DNA from: Candidatus Gastranaerophilales bacterium
GTDB taxonomy: Bacteria > Cyanobacteriota > Vampirovibrionia > Gastranaerophilales > Gastranaerophilaceae
Assembly: GCA_944325825.1 (NCBI GenBank)
Contig: CALVBP010000004.1
Span: forward strand, 29,431-93,430
Length of the DNA stretch: 64,000 nucleotides
Direction of reading: 5' to 3'
Shown here: piece by piece, positions 1 to 8,683 of the stretch
Layout of the letters: every line of letters starts with the position of its first letter
Position numbering within the stretch: the stretch's first letter is position 1
Position numbers and translations under genes: made by a program
Notes under the pieces: model-generated
Databases searched by the model: none
What the model was told of the DNA's origin: nothing
The model's input: the letters and a program-made list of their open reading frames with translations, nothing else

Positions 1-1096
1 TATTTGCATTTTCAATAATCTTTTCATCTTTCAATATTTTTAAAACTTCAATTGCTGCAGAGCAGGCAAGCGGATTTCCGGCATAGGTGTGAGAGTGCAT
101 AAATGCTTTGCCTTTAAGATAATCATCATAGAATGCATCATAAATTTCTTGAGTTGTAACAGCTATTGCCATTGGCATGTATCCGCCTGTTAAACCCTTT
201 GAGAGGCACATAATATCCGGACTTACACCTGCATGGTTAAAGGCAAACATTTTACCCGTTCTGCCGTAACCCGTTGCAATTTCGTCAGCAATTAAATGAA
301 CTTTATATTTATCACAGAGTTCTCTCAATTTTTTAAGATAAAGAGGGGGATAAATTTTCATTCCTGCAGAACCTTGAAGAAGCGGTTCTACAATAATTGC
401 AGCAGTTTCATCACCGTATTTTTCAAAAGCTTCTTCTGCTTTTTTGAAACATTCGCAAGCACAGAAAGCTCCTTCTCCTTGAGGAGAGGGTCGGGATGAG
501 GAGGTGTCATCCTGCTCCGAGTGTCCGGTACAATGCTTTCCGTAAGGACACCTGTAACAATCAGGCCCGTCAATTCTTATAACATCTAATAGGAGAGGTT
601 TATAAAGCTGTGTATATAAATCTACTCCGCCCATTGCCAGTGCCGCAAGCGTTTCTCCATGATAAGCATCAGTAAGTGCCATAAATCTTTTCTTTTGCGG
701 ATTACCTGTTTGGTAATGGTATTGAAAACTCATTTTTAAAGCCATTTCTATAGCTGAAGAACCATTATCCGCAAAATTAAATTTGCATAAACCTTCGGGA
801 AGAACTTTTGCAAGTTCCTGACATAATGTAATAGCAGGTTTGTGGGAAAAATTGGCAAAAATAACGTGTTCAAGAGAGTCTATTTGTTTTTTTATTGCAG
901 CATTAATGCGAGGATTACAGTGCCCGAGTAGATTACACCACCATGAACTGATTACATCCTTATAACATTTTCCGTTGATATCATAAAGATTTATCCCTTC
1001 ACCTCGTTCAATAACAATAGGAGGAAGCGTTTCATAGTCTTTCATTTGTGAGCACGGATGCCATATGTATTTTAAATCTTCTTGCTGCCAGTCCAT
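1..1096 (-). CDS. bioA: Adenosylmethionine-8-amino-7-oxononanoate aminotransferase, 3' end outside the window
   Basis: This PLP enzyme of biotin synthesis makes 7,8-diaminopelargonate from KAPA with SAM as amino donor. Reading leftward from the ATG at 1096, the protein begins [20 protein letters not shown], the usual BioA opening, and goes on with [38 protein letters not shown] and the PLP-lysine region [17 protein letters not shown]. The C-terminus is cut by the window edge. It follows bioD by 16 nt, so the two form an operon. Oddity: between [10 protein letters not shown] and CACECF there is an in-frame insert of about 20 residues (around 465-520) read through a small palindromic repeat. 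The identification is secure; the insert's effect is not known. Confidence 0.93.
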   Translation of the reverse strand, partial: MDWQQEDLKYIWHPCSQMKDYETLPPIVIERGEGINLYDINGKCYKDVISSWWCNLLGHCNPRINAAIKKQIDSLEHVIFANFSHKPAITLCQELAKVLPEGLCKFNFADNGSSAIEMALKMSFQYHYQTGNPQKKRFMALTDAYHGETLAALAMGGVDLYTQLYKPLLLDVIRIDGPDCYRCPYGKHCTGHSEQDDTSSSRPSPQGEGAFCACECFKKAEEAFEKYGDETAAIIVEPLLQGSAGMKIYPPLYLKKLRELCDKYKVHLIADEIATGYGRTGKMFAFNHAGVSPDIMCLSKGLTGGYMPMAIAVTTQEIYDAFYDDYLKGKAFMHSHTYAGNPLACSAAIEVLKILKDEKIIENAN

Positions 1097-1112
1097 TTTT
1101 TACCTTTCTGAT

Positions 1113-1784
1113 TTATTTAAAAAATTTTTCTAAAAGTACAATGTCTTTTTGCCCTTTTTCAACAGTTGCAACAACTTTAATCCCTGTAAGATACTCTACT
1201 TGTTTTAAGTTGTCCTGATGCATAAAATTGTCAGGTTCGTAGTTATTTAGGATAATTCCTTCAATATTTATTCCGTTAGTCTTTGCATATTCCGTAGTTA
1301 AGAGTACGGAATTAATAGTTCCCAAACCTCCGTCTGCAATAAGCAGTACATTTATCCCCAAATCTTTTATTAAATCTTTGAGGAGGTATTTTTCTCCGTT
1401 TTCAAGCCTTAGGGGGCATGTGATTCCTCCGGCGCCTTCTATTAAAAGATAGTCATATTTTTCTGACGCTTTTTTATAGTCAGCAAGAATTCTTTTTGTG
1501 TCAATAATTTCTCCGGCTCTTTGCGATGCAAGGTGCGGTGAAACAGCTTCTTTCCACCAGTAAGTTACACAATCATTTGCTGCTGCCGGAATCTTAGCAG
1601 TATCAACTACATAATTGCAGTCGCTTTCTGTCAATATCCCTTCAAATTCTTCTACTCCGCTTAAAACAGGTTTAAAATATCCGCAGTTGAATCCGGATTG
1701 CCGTATTTTTTTAACAATAAGAGCTGAAACATAGGTTTTTCCAATATCTGTTCCCGTAGCTGTGATAAAAATATTTTTTGACAT
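1113..1784 (-). CDS. bioD: Dethiobiotin synthetase
   Basis: The enzyme closes the ureido ring of dethiobiotin from diaminopelargonate, CO2 and ATP in the cytoplasm. The 223-residue product has the family P-loop near the N-terminus (ITATGTDIGKTYVSALI), the FKPVLSG substrate loop and the LIEGAGGITCPL motif, and its length is typical. A good ribosome site (AAGGAAAGGG) stands before the ATG at 1784. The gene lies directly upstream of bioA and 38 nt downstream of a glycosyltransferase gene, so all three may be co-transcribed. No bioB or bioF is visible here. Confidence 0.95.
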   Translation of the reverse strand: MSKNIFITATGTDIGKTYVSALIVKKIRQSGFNCGYFKPVLSGVEEFEGILTESDCNYVVDTAKIPAAANDCVTYWWKEAVSPHLASQRAGEIIDTKRILADYKKASEKYDYLLIEGAGGITCPLRLENGEKYLLKDLIKDLGINVLLIADGGLGTINSVLLTTEYAKTNGINIEGIILNNYEPDNFMHQDNLKQVEYLTGIKVVATVEKGQKDIVLLEKFFK

Positions 1785-1822
1785 GAATTGCCCTTTCCTT
1801 AAAACAGGGTATCACTTAAATT

Positions 1823-2758
1823 TTATTTCACAACAGAGAGCATGTATCTTGTGCAGTCTTTTGAATTATGGCATCTTTTTGCAATTTCGTAGCAAGCATT
1901 TACTACTTTATTATAGGCAGTGCTGTCTACGAGATAACTTTCGATTTTAAATATGAGGTCGGAAAAATCTTCATAAAAAGGCATGTGTCCTTCAAATAAG
2001 GCAAGCTCTTCTCTATAGTCGCTTATCATTAATCGCTTGCAGGCTGCAGCCTGAAAAGTTCGATAATTGAGTGATGAGATTCCCTGAGAGTTCATATTAA
2101 ATAAAATTCTGGCATTATTGATTGCTTTTGCCATATCTTCTTCATTATCAATAAAACCCTGATAGCAGAGGTCAATTATTTCAGGATATGTTGCTCTTTT
2201 TCTTGCATCTTCATGGTGTTTTTCAATAGCGTACCAGGCAACTTTTAGATGCGGGAGTTTCATAACCAGTTCCTCAAAAAAGCTTAACCGATAGTCTGTA
2301 TCAAGTCTGCCGGCAAACATTATATCAAATTCCGGCTGATTGCCAAAATCTTTATAGATATCAAAATTTACAAAGTGCGGCATGTAGTGAATATTTTTGA
2401 AAGTTTCATATCCGGTTAAAACCTTATCCCAGTAAAAAGTATAATTATCCTCATCTTCCAGATACGGGAGATATTTTTCCCACTCAGGACCGGAGGTTTT
2501 GCTTCTTATGTCATCGGAAAAATAATTTACAGAAGGTATTTTAAGTCCGTTGTCCACTTTTATCTTAAGTCCGGAAAAATCATATCCGACAATTTGCGAG
2601 TATTTCTTTTTAAGAACTTGATTTAAATTATTATCAAATAATTCATCATAAACTGTTACATCGCATCCGTTCTGCCGGTATCCGTCAATAATACTGCTGG
2701 TTGTCAGCCTTCCGCCGATGCTTATTGGTAGTATTGCTAAAACACTCTTCTTTTTCAT
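1823..2758 (-). CDS. CgeB-like glycosyltransferase
   Basis: This 311-residue protein resembles the CgeB/YkvP group (Glyco_trans_1_2 at the C-terminus). The Rossmann-like start VLAILPISIGGRLTTSSIIDGY is followed by a middle part with MFAGRLDTDYRLSFFEEL and a C-terminal segment INNARILFNMNSQG, then RTFQAAACKRLMISDY, the usual nucleotide-sugar end of these enzymes. There is no signal peptide, so it probably acts in the cytoplasm on an unknown glycan or protein. The promoter is readable on the minus strand: TTGTAA, 17 nt, TAAAAT, then 10 nt to the ATG, and no clear Shine-Dalgarno. It heads the bioD-bioA run, perhaps by chance. Confidence 0.75.
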   Translation of the reverse strand: MKKKSVLAILPISIGGRLTTSSIIDGYRQNGCDVTVYDELFDNNLNQVLKKKYSQIVGYDFSGLKIKVDNGLKIPSVNYFSDDIRSKTSGPEWEKYLPYLEDEDNYTFYWDKVLTGYETFKNIHYMPHFVNFDIYKDFGNQPEFDIMFAGRLDTDYRLSFFEELVMKLPHLKVAWYAIEKHHEDARKRATYPEIIDLCYQGFIDNEEDMAKAINNARILFNMNSQGISSLNYRTFQAAACKRLMISDYREELALFEGHMPFYEDFSDLIFKIESYLVDSTAYNKVVNACYEIAKRCHNSKDCTRYMLSVVK

Positions 2759-2884
2759 AATTTTTAATATTTTAGCATTTTGAGCGAATCTTTACAATAG
2801 ATATGCGGGAAAATTATGATACAAATTGATGATTTTTCTTTACATATATAGGTTCTTTTTTAACATTATGTTAAAATAATAATT

Positions 2885-5575
2885 ATGAAGCAGTTTAAGA
2901 AGAGAACAATTGCACTGGTTTTAGCGAGTGTAATCACAGTGGCAGGTTCATTTGCCGCTGAGAATTACAAAAACAGTCTTATGGGTCTGGTTTTTAAACA
3001 TAATTCTGACGGAACTGTTAATATGACCCTGCAAACAAAGGCAAACTATGACGGTAATGTTTCTCTTATTAGAAAAGACCCGACAACTTATTTAATTATG
3101 CTTCCGGAATTTAACAGCCAGGCTCCTACGCCGGATTTGAAAGATGTTTCTTCAAATATAGAATCGGTATCCGTAAGAACAATGCCTTATACAAACAGCG
3201 GGAACGGATATACAAAAATAACTATTAAAGCTTATGAAGACACAATTTTAACCGCAGATAAAGCCTTATATATTCCTGCTGCTCAGCCCAATGCTTTGCC
3301 GGATTCAAGACACGCAGAGGAAGATATAACGGTTCAGCCTCATGAGGAGCCTGGGCAAGAACCGGCTGCCCGGATTGAAGAAGAACGGCATGAACCCGTG
3401 TACCATGAGTACCGCTCGGAGCGCAGGTCATATGAGACAGAACGCAATGAACCGGAAATGCCGCAGCCTCGCCGAGAAAATATGGCAGCAACAACTCCTG
3501 TAGTAAAAACTCCTCAGGCAGGTACTGTTCCTGATTTTGTAACCGATACTGAACCTCAGCAATCCGGCGATTCAACAGAAGCGTTTTTATTAGTACTGGG
3601 TATATTCTTTGTTCTGACAGCTTCTATCTACCTTTTTGTCAGAGCAAAAAATAAGCTTGCGGAAATTGCCGGTGAGCAAATTGTTATTGAAGTTGATGAA
3701 CCAAAGGAAGATAAAAAGCCTAAATCTGTAACAAAGAAGACGAAAAAAATAAAGAATGCAATAAATAATCTTGATACTAAATACAAAAACCCCGTTTCGA
3801 TACCCAAAAATATTGAATATACTCCTTCTGAACCGATAGATGATACTAAGGAAGAAGTAAATATAGTTGATTTGGATGAATTATATCATGATAAAACCAC
3901 TTCAAAAACAGAATCTGATACTTCTACAATTTCTGAAGAAGAGAATCAGGCATTGGAAGATTTTTTAAGCGGATTTTCTTTTGATGAAGAAGCTTTTGCA
4001 GAAGAAAATTCTGAAGAAGAAACTTCCGGATTTGATGAAGAATACTATGAAAAAACTATTCACAATGATAATTTGAGTTTTACACAAGATGATACCGATA
4101 GGGTTAATCAGTTATTAAATACGGAAATTAGCGATTCAACTCTCAGAAATATTGAAGAATTTGCTGTTTCCAATCCTATTAAAAAAATTCCGACAAAACA
4201 GGAAATTCTGGAAGATTTAGTTACAACTTATGCGGTTTCGCAAAATATCATTTTTACTCAAGAAGATGTCGATGCCCTAAATAAACTTATTAATGTAGAA
4301 ATTGACCCGGATTTTCTTACGGATTTGCGCACTAATCCGGAACGTGCGGAAGAAATGCGTGCTGAAATTGAACGACAAAAAGATAAACCGCATAAAACTT
4401 CTGAAATTTTAACATTAAATGTAAAAGATATGCTTCCGGACTTGTCAGAAGCTCTTAGAAAACAAGGCGGGCGAAGAATTGAATCCGAAGTTAAGCCTGT
4501 GACGGTTTATTACAGCGAGGGCTATGAGTATACAAAACTTTCTCTTGATGGTATATTGCCGGATTTATCCAAAGAAATCAATAATGCAGATGCCTATGTC
4601 TCAAAACCTTCTGCTGATATCGAGCTGGTAGATACAAGTTATCAAGTAGATAAATTAAAGATTTCAAATCAGCTTCCGAATCTTGAAGATGTGCTAAAGA
4701 ATCCGGAAAAATATGAAGAACCTAAACAAAAGCCGGTAATTGTGGATGAAGAAGCTCTTCTCAAAAATATTAGCAATGTTCAATTTAAACCTTTCTATGA
4801 CGGAAGTGAAAGTTTTGAAATTATAAATGAAGATGATTCCAACGCTCCAAGTGTATCTGATATCCAAAAAGAATTTAGCCAATTTGGTAATTTTGAGATT
4901 TCTAATCAGGATGATGACGAGACTCCGAGTGTTCAGGATGATTATGATGATTTTGAATCTCTTTATCGTAATGATTTCGTGGATTTAGATAAACAGTTTG
5001 TTACTGAACAGCCGAAAGAGAATCTTTCGGAAACAAATGATAATTCCGATAAACTGCTGGAAGAAATAGCGGTTGATGAGGCTGTTGTTAAAGATGAGTC
5101 TCCGGCGAAACCAATCAAAAATAAACAGAGCTCAAAAAATGATTCAAAAAAAGATTCCGCAGAGAGTCTTTTGAACCATCTTGAAAAAAGCAGAGAAGAA
5201 CGTGCGACAAGAAAAGCAAGAATTATGCTGAAAAAACAAGAACAACAAAATTCTGAAACAGGTAAAAAATCTGAAAAGCAAATACAATGTATTTTGGATG
5301 ATGAAGTGTATACAGTAGTAAGCTCTGTAGAGTTTATAAATAATGTTGGCTGTCATTTGGCAAAAAATGACAACGGTTATACTGTTCTCGGCTTTGTTGG
5401 TAATAAACTGCTTAAAATCAAACAGTATTCGGCTTTGAAAAGTGAAAAAATACAGGCTCGTATCAGCGAAAATCTTCCTGACGGCGGGTTAAGATATATA
5501 GTAAGAATAGGTATTCATAAATTTATCGTAAATGTTCATAAAGATAACCTCGAATACGTAATGGATTTATGTTAA
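2885..5575 (+). CDS. Large single-pass membrane protein with an acidic cytoplasmic region, function unknown
   Basis: I do not recognise this 896-residue protein as a named family. It has a signal-like N-terminus (to about residue 25), then about 90 residues of short beta strands reminiscent of an AMIN-type periplasmic domain, a Glu/Pro/Arg-rich linker, one membrane segment at about 232-252 followed by positive residues, and a long acidic, probably cytoplasmic part. That part has recurring short motifs (MLPDLSEAL, ILPDLSKEI, QLPNLEDVL, and the weaker NAPSVSDIQ and ETPSVQDDY). The last 100 residues, after a Lys/Glu-rich coil, look like a compact domain. Its stop overlaps the start of the next gene, so the two are translationally coupled. 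It may be a scaffold linking envelope and cytoplasm; that is inference. Confidence 0.6.
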   Translation: MKQFKKRTIALVLASVITVAGSFAAENYKNSLMGLVFKHNSDGTVNMTLQTKANYDGNVSLIRKDPTTYLIMLPEFNSQAPTPDLKDVSSNIESVSVRTMPYTNSGNGYTKITIKAYEDTILTADKALYIPAAQPNALPDSRHAEEDITVQPHEEPGQEPAARIEEERHEPVYHEYRSERRSYETERNEPEMPQPRRENMAATTPVVKTPQAGTVPDFVTDTEPQQSGDSTEAFLLVLGIFFVLTASIYLFVRAKNKLAEIAGEQIVIEVDEPKEDKKPKSVTKKTKKIKNAINNLDTKYKNPVSIPKNIEYTPSEPIDDTKEEVNIVDLDELYHDKTTSKTESDTSTISEEENQALEDFLSGFSFDEEAFAEENSEEETSGFDEEYYEKTIHNDNLSFTQDDTDRVNQLLNTEISDSTLRNIEEFAVSNPIKKIPTKQEILEDLVTTYAVSQNIIFTQEDVDALNKLINVEIDPDFLTDLRTNPERAEEMRAEIERQKDKPHKTSEILTLNVKDMLPDLSEALRKQGGRRIESEVKPVTVYYSEGYEYTKLSLDGILPDLSKEINNADAYVSKPSADIELVDTSYQVDKLKISNQLPNLEDVLKNPEKYEEPKQKPVIVDEEALLKNISNVQFKPFYDGSESFEIINEDDSNAPSVSDIQKEFSQFGNFEISNQDDDETPSVQDDYDDFESLYRNDFVDLDKQFVTEQPKENLSETNDNSDKLLEEIAVDEAVVKDESPAKPIKNKQSSKNDSKKDSAESLLNHLEKSREERATRKARIMLKKQEQQNSETGKKSEKQIQCILDDEVYTVVSSVEFINNVGCHLAKNDNGYTVLGFVGNKLLKIKQYSALKSEKIQARISENLPDGGLRYIVRIGIHKFIVNVHKDNLEYVMDLC

Positions 5576-6678
5576 AAAAACTGCTTCCGTTTTTAGTGTG
5601 TATACTTTTATTAAGCGGTTGTACCAAAGAACTTCCGCAAGAGGAGATTATTTTTTCTTCCTGGGGTTCTGTAAGCGAAGTGAAAATCCTTAAAGAAGTT
5701 ATTTCGGATTTTGAAAAAGAAAACAAGGACATAAAGGTTAAATTTTTGCATGTTCCGCAAAATTATTTTCAAAAACTTCATTTGTTATTTGTGGCAAAGA
5801 CTCCCCCTGATGTGATTTTTATTAATAATCATTATATTCCGCTTTATTCTTCAAAGTTGGAAGATTTAACAAAAGAGATTCCTGATAAAAATATATATTT
5901 TCATCAAGCGCTTGAGGGATTAAGCTATAATAAGAAAATTTACGGCATACCAAGAGATATCTCCTGTCAGGTGTTTTATGTAAATACGGATATTTTTAGG
6001 AATCGGAATGTCTCAATTCCGGATTCTGATTGGACATTAGATGATTTATTAGTTATATCTAAAAAACTTACTTACGGAAATAACTGGGGAATAGGATATG
6101 AAGATGATATATACTGGGCGCTTCCTTATATAACGGCATTTGGAGGCGGTATTCTAACCGATGATTTAAAAAGCGAAATTATAGACTTACCGCAAAGTCA
6201 GGCGGGTATTAGGTTTTATAAGGATTTAAGGGGGAAATACGGTGTAGCGCCTAAAATGAGCGATATAGGAAGTTCAACAGCTGCTCAAATGTTTATTAAC
6301 CGGAGAATTGCTCTTTATCTTTCCGGACGCTGGATGTATCCTAAAATAAGTGAAAAAGCGGACTTTAACTGGCAAATTGTACCATTTCCGTCAAAAACCA
6401 TTTTATGTGATGTATCAGGCTGGGCTGTGGCAAAAGATTCAAAACATAAAGATGCTGCTTTAAGATTTATAAAATATTTAAGCAGCAAAGAAAATATTGA
6501 ATCGATGACTAAAACCGGTTTAATTGTTCCTGCAAGAGTTGATGCGGTCCACCTTTTAGATAAAAATGAGCATAATGAAAGAGTTTTTTTACAAGTAATA
6601 AAAACTTCCAAAAGAACACCTGTGAATAAAGAGTATAAAAAATTGTTAGATAAAATAAACCGCAAATTTATCTTATAA
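5569..6678 (+). CDS. ABC-type sugar-binding lipoprotein (family 1 solute-binding protein)
   Basis: The 369-residue product starts with a lipoprotein signal ending in the lipobox LLSGC, so it should be lipid-anchored outside the inner membrane. The body is that of family 1 extracellular solute-binding proteins: EIIFSSWGSVSEVKILKEV, PPDVIFINNHYIPLY, YGIPRDISCQVFYVNTDIF, and GWAVAKDSKHKDAALRFIKYL near the C-terminus. Such proteins hand oligosaccharides to an ABC importer. No permease or ATPase gene is nearby, so it is an orphan binding protein or uses a transporter encoded elsewhere. The ATG overlaps the stop of the preceding gene, and the 3' end overlaps the convergent nitroreductase by 11 nt. 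Confidence 0.85.
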   Translation: MLKKLLPFLVCILLLSGCTKELPQEEIIFSSWGSVSEVKILKEVISDFEKENKDIKVKFLHVPQNYFQKLHLLFVAKTPPDVIFINNHYIPLYSSKLEDLTKEIPDKNIYFHQALEGLSYNKKIYGIPRDISCQVFYVNTDIFRNRNVSIPDSDWTLDDLLVISKKLTYGNNWGIGYEDDIYWALPYITAFGGGILTDDLKSEIIDLPQSQAGIRFYKDLRGKYGVAPKMSDIGSSTAAQMFINRRIALYLSGRWMYPKISEKADFNWQIVPFPSKTILCDVSGWAVAKDSKHKDAALRFIKYLSSKENIESMTKTGLIVPARVDAVHLLDKNEHNERVFLQVIKTSKRTPVNKEYKKLLDKINRKFIL

Positions 6679-7549
6679 AATTCAAAAGCAGCCGTCTTGC
6701 TTTTTGACTAATAGTTTGATTAATTTCTTCAACTTCCCGAATTTCTGATACCGGGAAACTCTCCGGTATAGTTGTTCTCGGATATTTAACATCAGGGAAT
6801 CCCAGCAGCATTACATAAACCGGTTTATAACCGTCAGGAATATCGAGCATTGGTGCAAATTCCGGCATAAATTTAAAGCAGGCTTGCGCAAAACCGCACC
6901 AGCAAGTTCCCAATCCTAGACTCTGTGCATAAAGTTCAATATAACTTAGAGCAATAATAGGGTCTACATTGGCACAAGGTGCGTGGATTGATGATGAAAC
7001 TATAATCATGTGCGGAGCGCCTCTGAATATTAAATCTTCACCATTTTCAAAATGAGTTTTGTAATGTTCAAATTTTTTACCCAGTGGTGAGAACAATTTA
7101 TTGGAAATAAGTTTAAGTAAATTTTTTCTCACTTTTTCTCGTATTATATCCATAGCGGATTTTGATTCTATTATTGAAAAATGAAGGGTGTTAGTATTGC
7201 AACCTGTCGGAATATAGGGAAACATATTTTTAAGTTTATCAAACACTTCTGGAGAAATTTCTTCGTCTTTATACTGGCGGATACTTCTTCTTGATTTAAT
7301 CAGTGATAAAACATCATCCGGCTTAGGGAATTTTACTTTATCCGCATCTTTAGGATTTTTACCCCCGAAAGAAAGCGCACCCGTAGGACAAATTGCCATA
7401 CAATGCTGGCATGCAAAACACCTTTCTTCTCCTCCGGCGGCGAATTTGGGATATTTTTCATTATCAAATTCCAATGAACAGGTTAAACAGTCTTTGATAC
7501 ACATTCCGCACTGGATGCATTTTTCTTTGTTGATTTCAATTGTTTTCAT
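6668..7549 (-). CDS. Ferredoxin-nitroreductase fusion protein
   Basis: Two domains are visible. The N-terminal ferredoxin has two 4Fe-4S clusters (CIQCGMCIKDC and CFACQHCMAICPTGA). From about residue 85 comes a nitroreductase-like FMN domain (SRRSIRQYKDEEISPEV, GCNTNTLHFSII, SLGLGTCWCGFAQ). Such fusions are flavin oxidoreductases fed by low-potential electrons, common in anaerobes; the substrate cannot be read. I chose the ATG at 7549 (MKTIEINKEK) over the GTG at 7558, because an AGGAG box lies 8 nt before 7549 and would overlap the GTG. That gives 293 residues. The gene is convergent with the solute-binding protein. Confidence 0.85.
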   Translation of the reverse strand: MKTIEINKEKCIQCGMCIKDCLTCSLEFDNEKYPKFAAGGEERCFACQHCMAICPTGALSFGGKNPKDADKVKFPKPDDVLSLIKSRRSIRQYKDEEISPEVFDKLKNMFPYIPTGCNTNTLHFSIIESKSAMDIIREKVRKNLLKLISNKLFSPLGKKFEHYKTHFENGEDLIFRGAPHMIIVSSSIHAPCANVDPIIALSYIELYAQSLGLGTCWCGFAQACFKFMPEFAPMLDIPDGYKPVYVMLLGFPDVKYPRTTIPESFPVSEIREVEEINQTISQKARRLLLNFIR

Positions 7550-7657
7550 ATAAAACACTCCTATTTAATATATTTGTTTTACCACAAAAATTTCTCGGAT
7601 GTTTGTTTATTGACTAATGTTTTTGAAGAGAGTTTAATTTATATTGGAGAAAAGAGA

Positions 7658-8590
7658 ATGCTTATATCAATATTAGAGAAAATAAATAATTTTAATGAAT
7701 TTATATTTGCACCGCTGGATGGGTTTATAGAATCCTTTGGGCTTCCTGAGTGGGCAGCTGACGCCTTAATTGACAGTTTTCATTTGCTGCCGTTTTTGTT
7801 TTTTATTTTTATCTTAATAGAATTATTTGAGTTTTATTTCTCAAATAAAATCGACAACTGGATAAAAAAATCTGAAAAAAGCAGTATTCTTGTAGCTTCA
7901 TTGGCATCAATATTTCCTCAATGCGGATTTTCTGTTATAGCAAGCAGTCTATATACAAAAAGAATGATAACAAAGGGTTGTTTAATAGCTGTTTATTTAG
8001 GTACTTCGGATGAAGCGATACCGATACTTCTGGCACATCCTTCCAAAGCTTACCTTGTTATTCCGATTGTCGGGATAAAACTTTTTATTGCAATTTTAAT
8101 GGGGTATTTTATTGACCTTGCTTTTGCAAAACAGATAATAGATCCTAAACGGGATGTTGTTATTGAAGAAGAGGGATGTTGTAAACATAGTCCCGAGAGC
8201 GAAAATAAAAGAGAACTTATTTTGCATCCGCTGTTTCATACGTTGAATATTTTTGGATTTATTCTTGTAATAACTTTGATTCTGAATTTCTGTTTGGAAA
8301 ATATTCACCTTGGCGGACTTTTGGCAGGAAATTCTTCAAAACTGCTTCAGCCTGTAATAGCTACAGTTGTGGGACTTATTCCTAACTGTGCGGTTTCAAT
8401 AGCTATAACCATGATGCTTATTAAAGGTACGATTACTTTTGGCACTGCAATGAGCGGCTTACTTTCAAATGCAGGGTTAGGGCTTTTAGTTCTGTTGAAA
8501 AATAATGATTTTAAAGATACATTAAAAATTATTTTCATATTACTTGTAATAAGTGTAGTTTCAGGTTATGCAATTAATTTTTTCGGATAA
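7658..8590 (+). CDS. Putative heavy-metal/manganese exporter, ArsP_2 (10TM) family
   Basis: This is an integral membrane protein of about 310 residues with two related halves, each with a conserved cysteine motif in a hydrophobic context: FPQCGFSVIAS in the first and IPNCAVSIAIT in the second. A cytoplasmic loop with GCCKHSPESE lies between them. This fits the putative 10-TM heavy-metal exporter family (PF11449), often annotated as manganese or arsenite-type transporter. The start at 7658 is preferred because GGAGAAAAGAGA stands just before it; the longer frame from 7574 opens with TTG and has no ribosome site. It is divergent from the ferredoxin-nitroreductase. The metal is unknown. Confidence 0.7.
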   Translation: MLISILEKINNFNEFIFAPLDGFIESFGLPEWAADALIDSFHLLPFLFFIFILIELFEFYFSNKIDNWIKKSEKSSILVASLASIFPQCGFSVIASSLYTKRMITKGCLIAVYLGTSDEAIPILLAHPSKAYLVIPIVGIKLFIAILMGYFIDLAFAKQIIDPKRDVVIEEEGCCKHSPESENKRELILHPLFHTLNIFGFILVITLILNFCLENIHLGGLLAGNSSKLLQPVIATVVGLIPNCAVSIAITMMLIKGTITFGTAMSGLLSNAGLGLLVLLKNNDFKDTLKIIFILLVISVVSGYAINFFG

Positions 8591-8683
8591 GCAGAAAAAT
8601 TTAATTTTTGTAAAAAAGAGATTTTATTTTGGTTTATTTAAGCTGTTTATAATATAATTTTTTTAGAGAGAAATTTACCGGCC

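Noticed and set aside
388..573. A minus-strand frame across the repeat in bioA
   Set aside because: It lies out of frame within bioA and reads a palindromic repeat; no ribosome site or family.
3225..3575. Antisense frame within the 896-residue membrane protein gene
   Set aside because: It is a shadow caused by the biased Glu/Arg/Pro codons of the linker; no ribosome site or recognised protein.
5569..6678. A complete ABC sugar importer locus
   Set aside because: Only the binding lipoprotein is present; neither permease nor ATPase genes are near.
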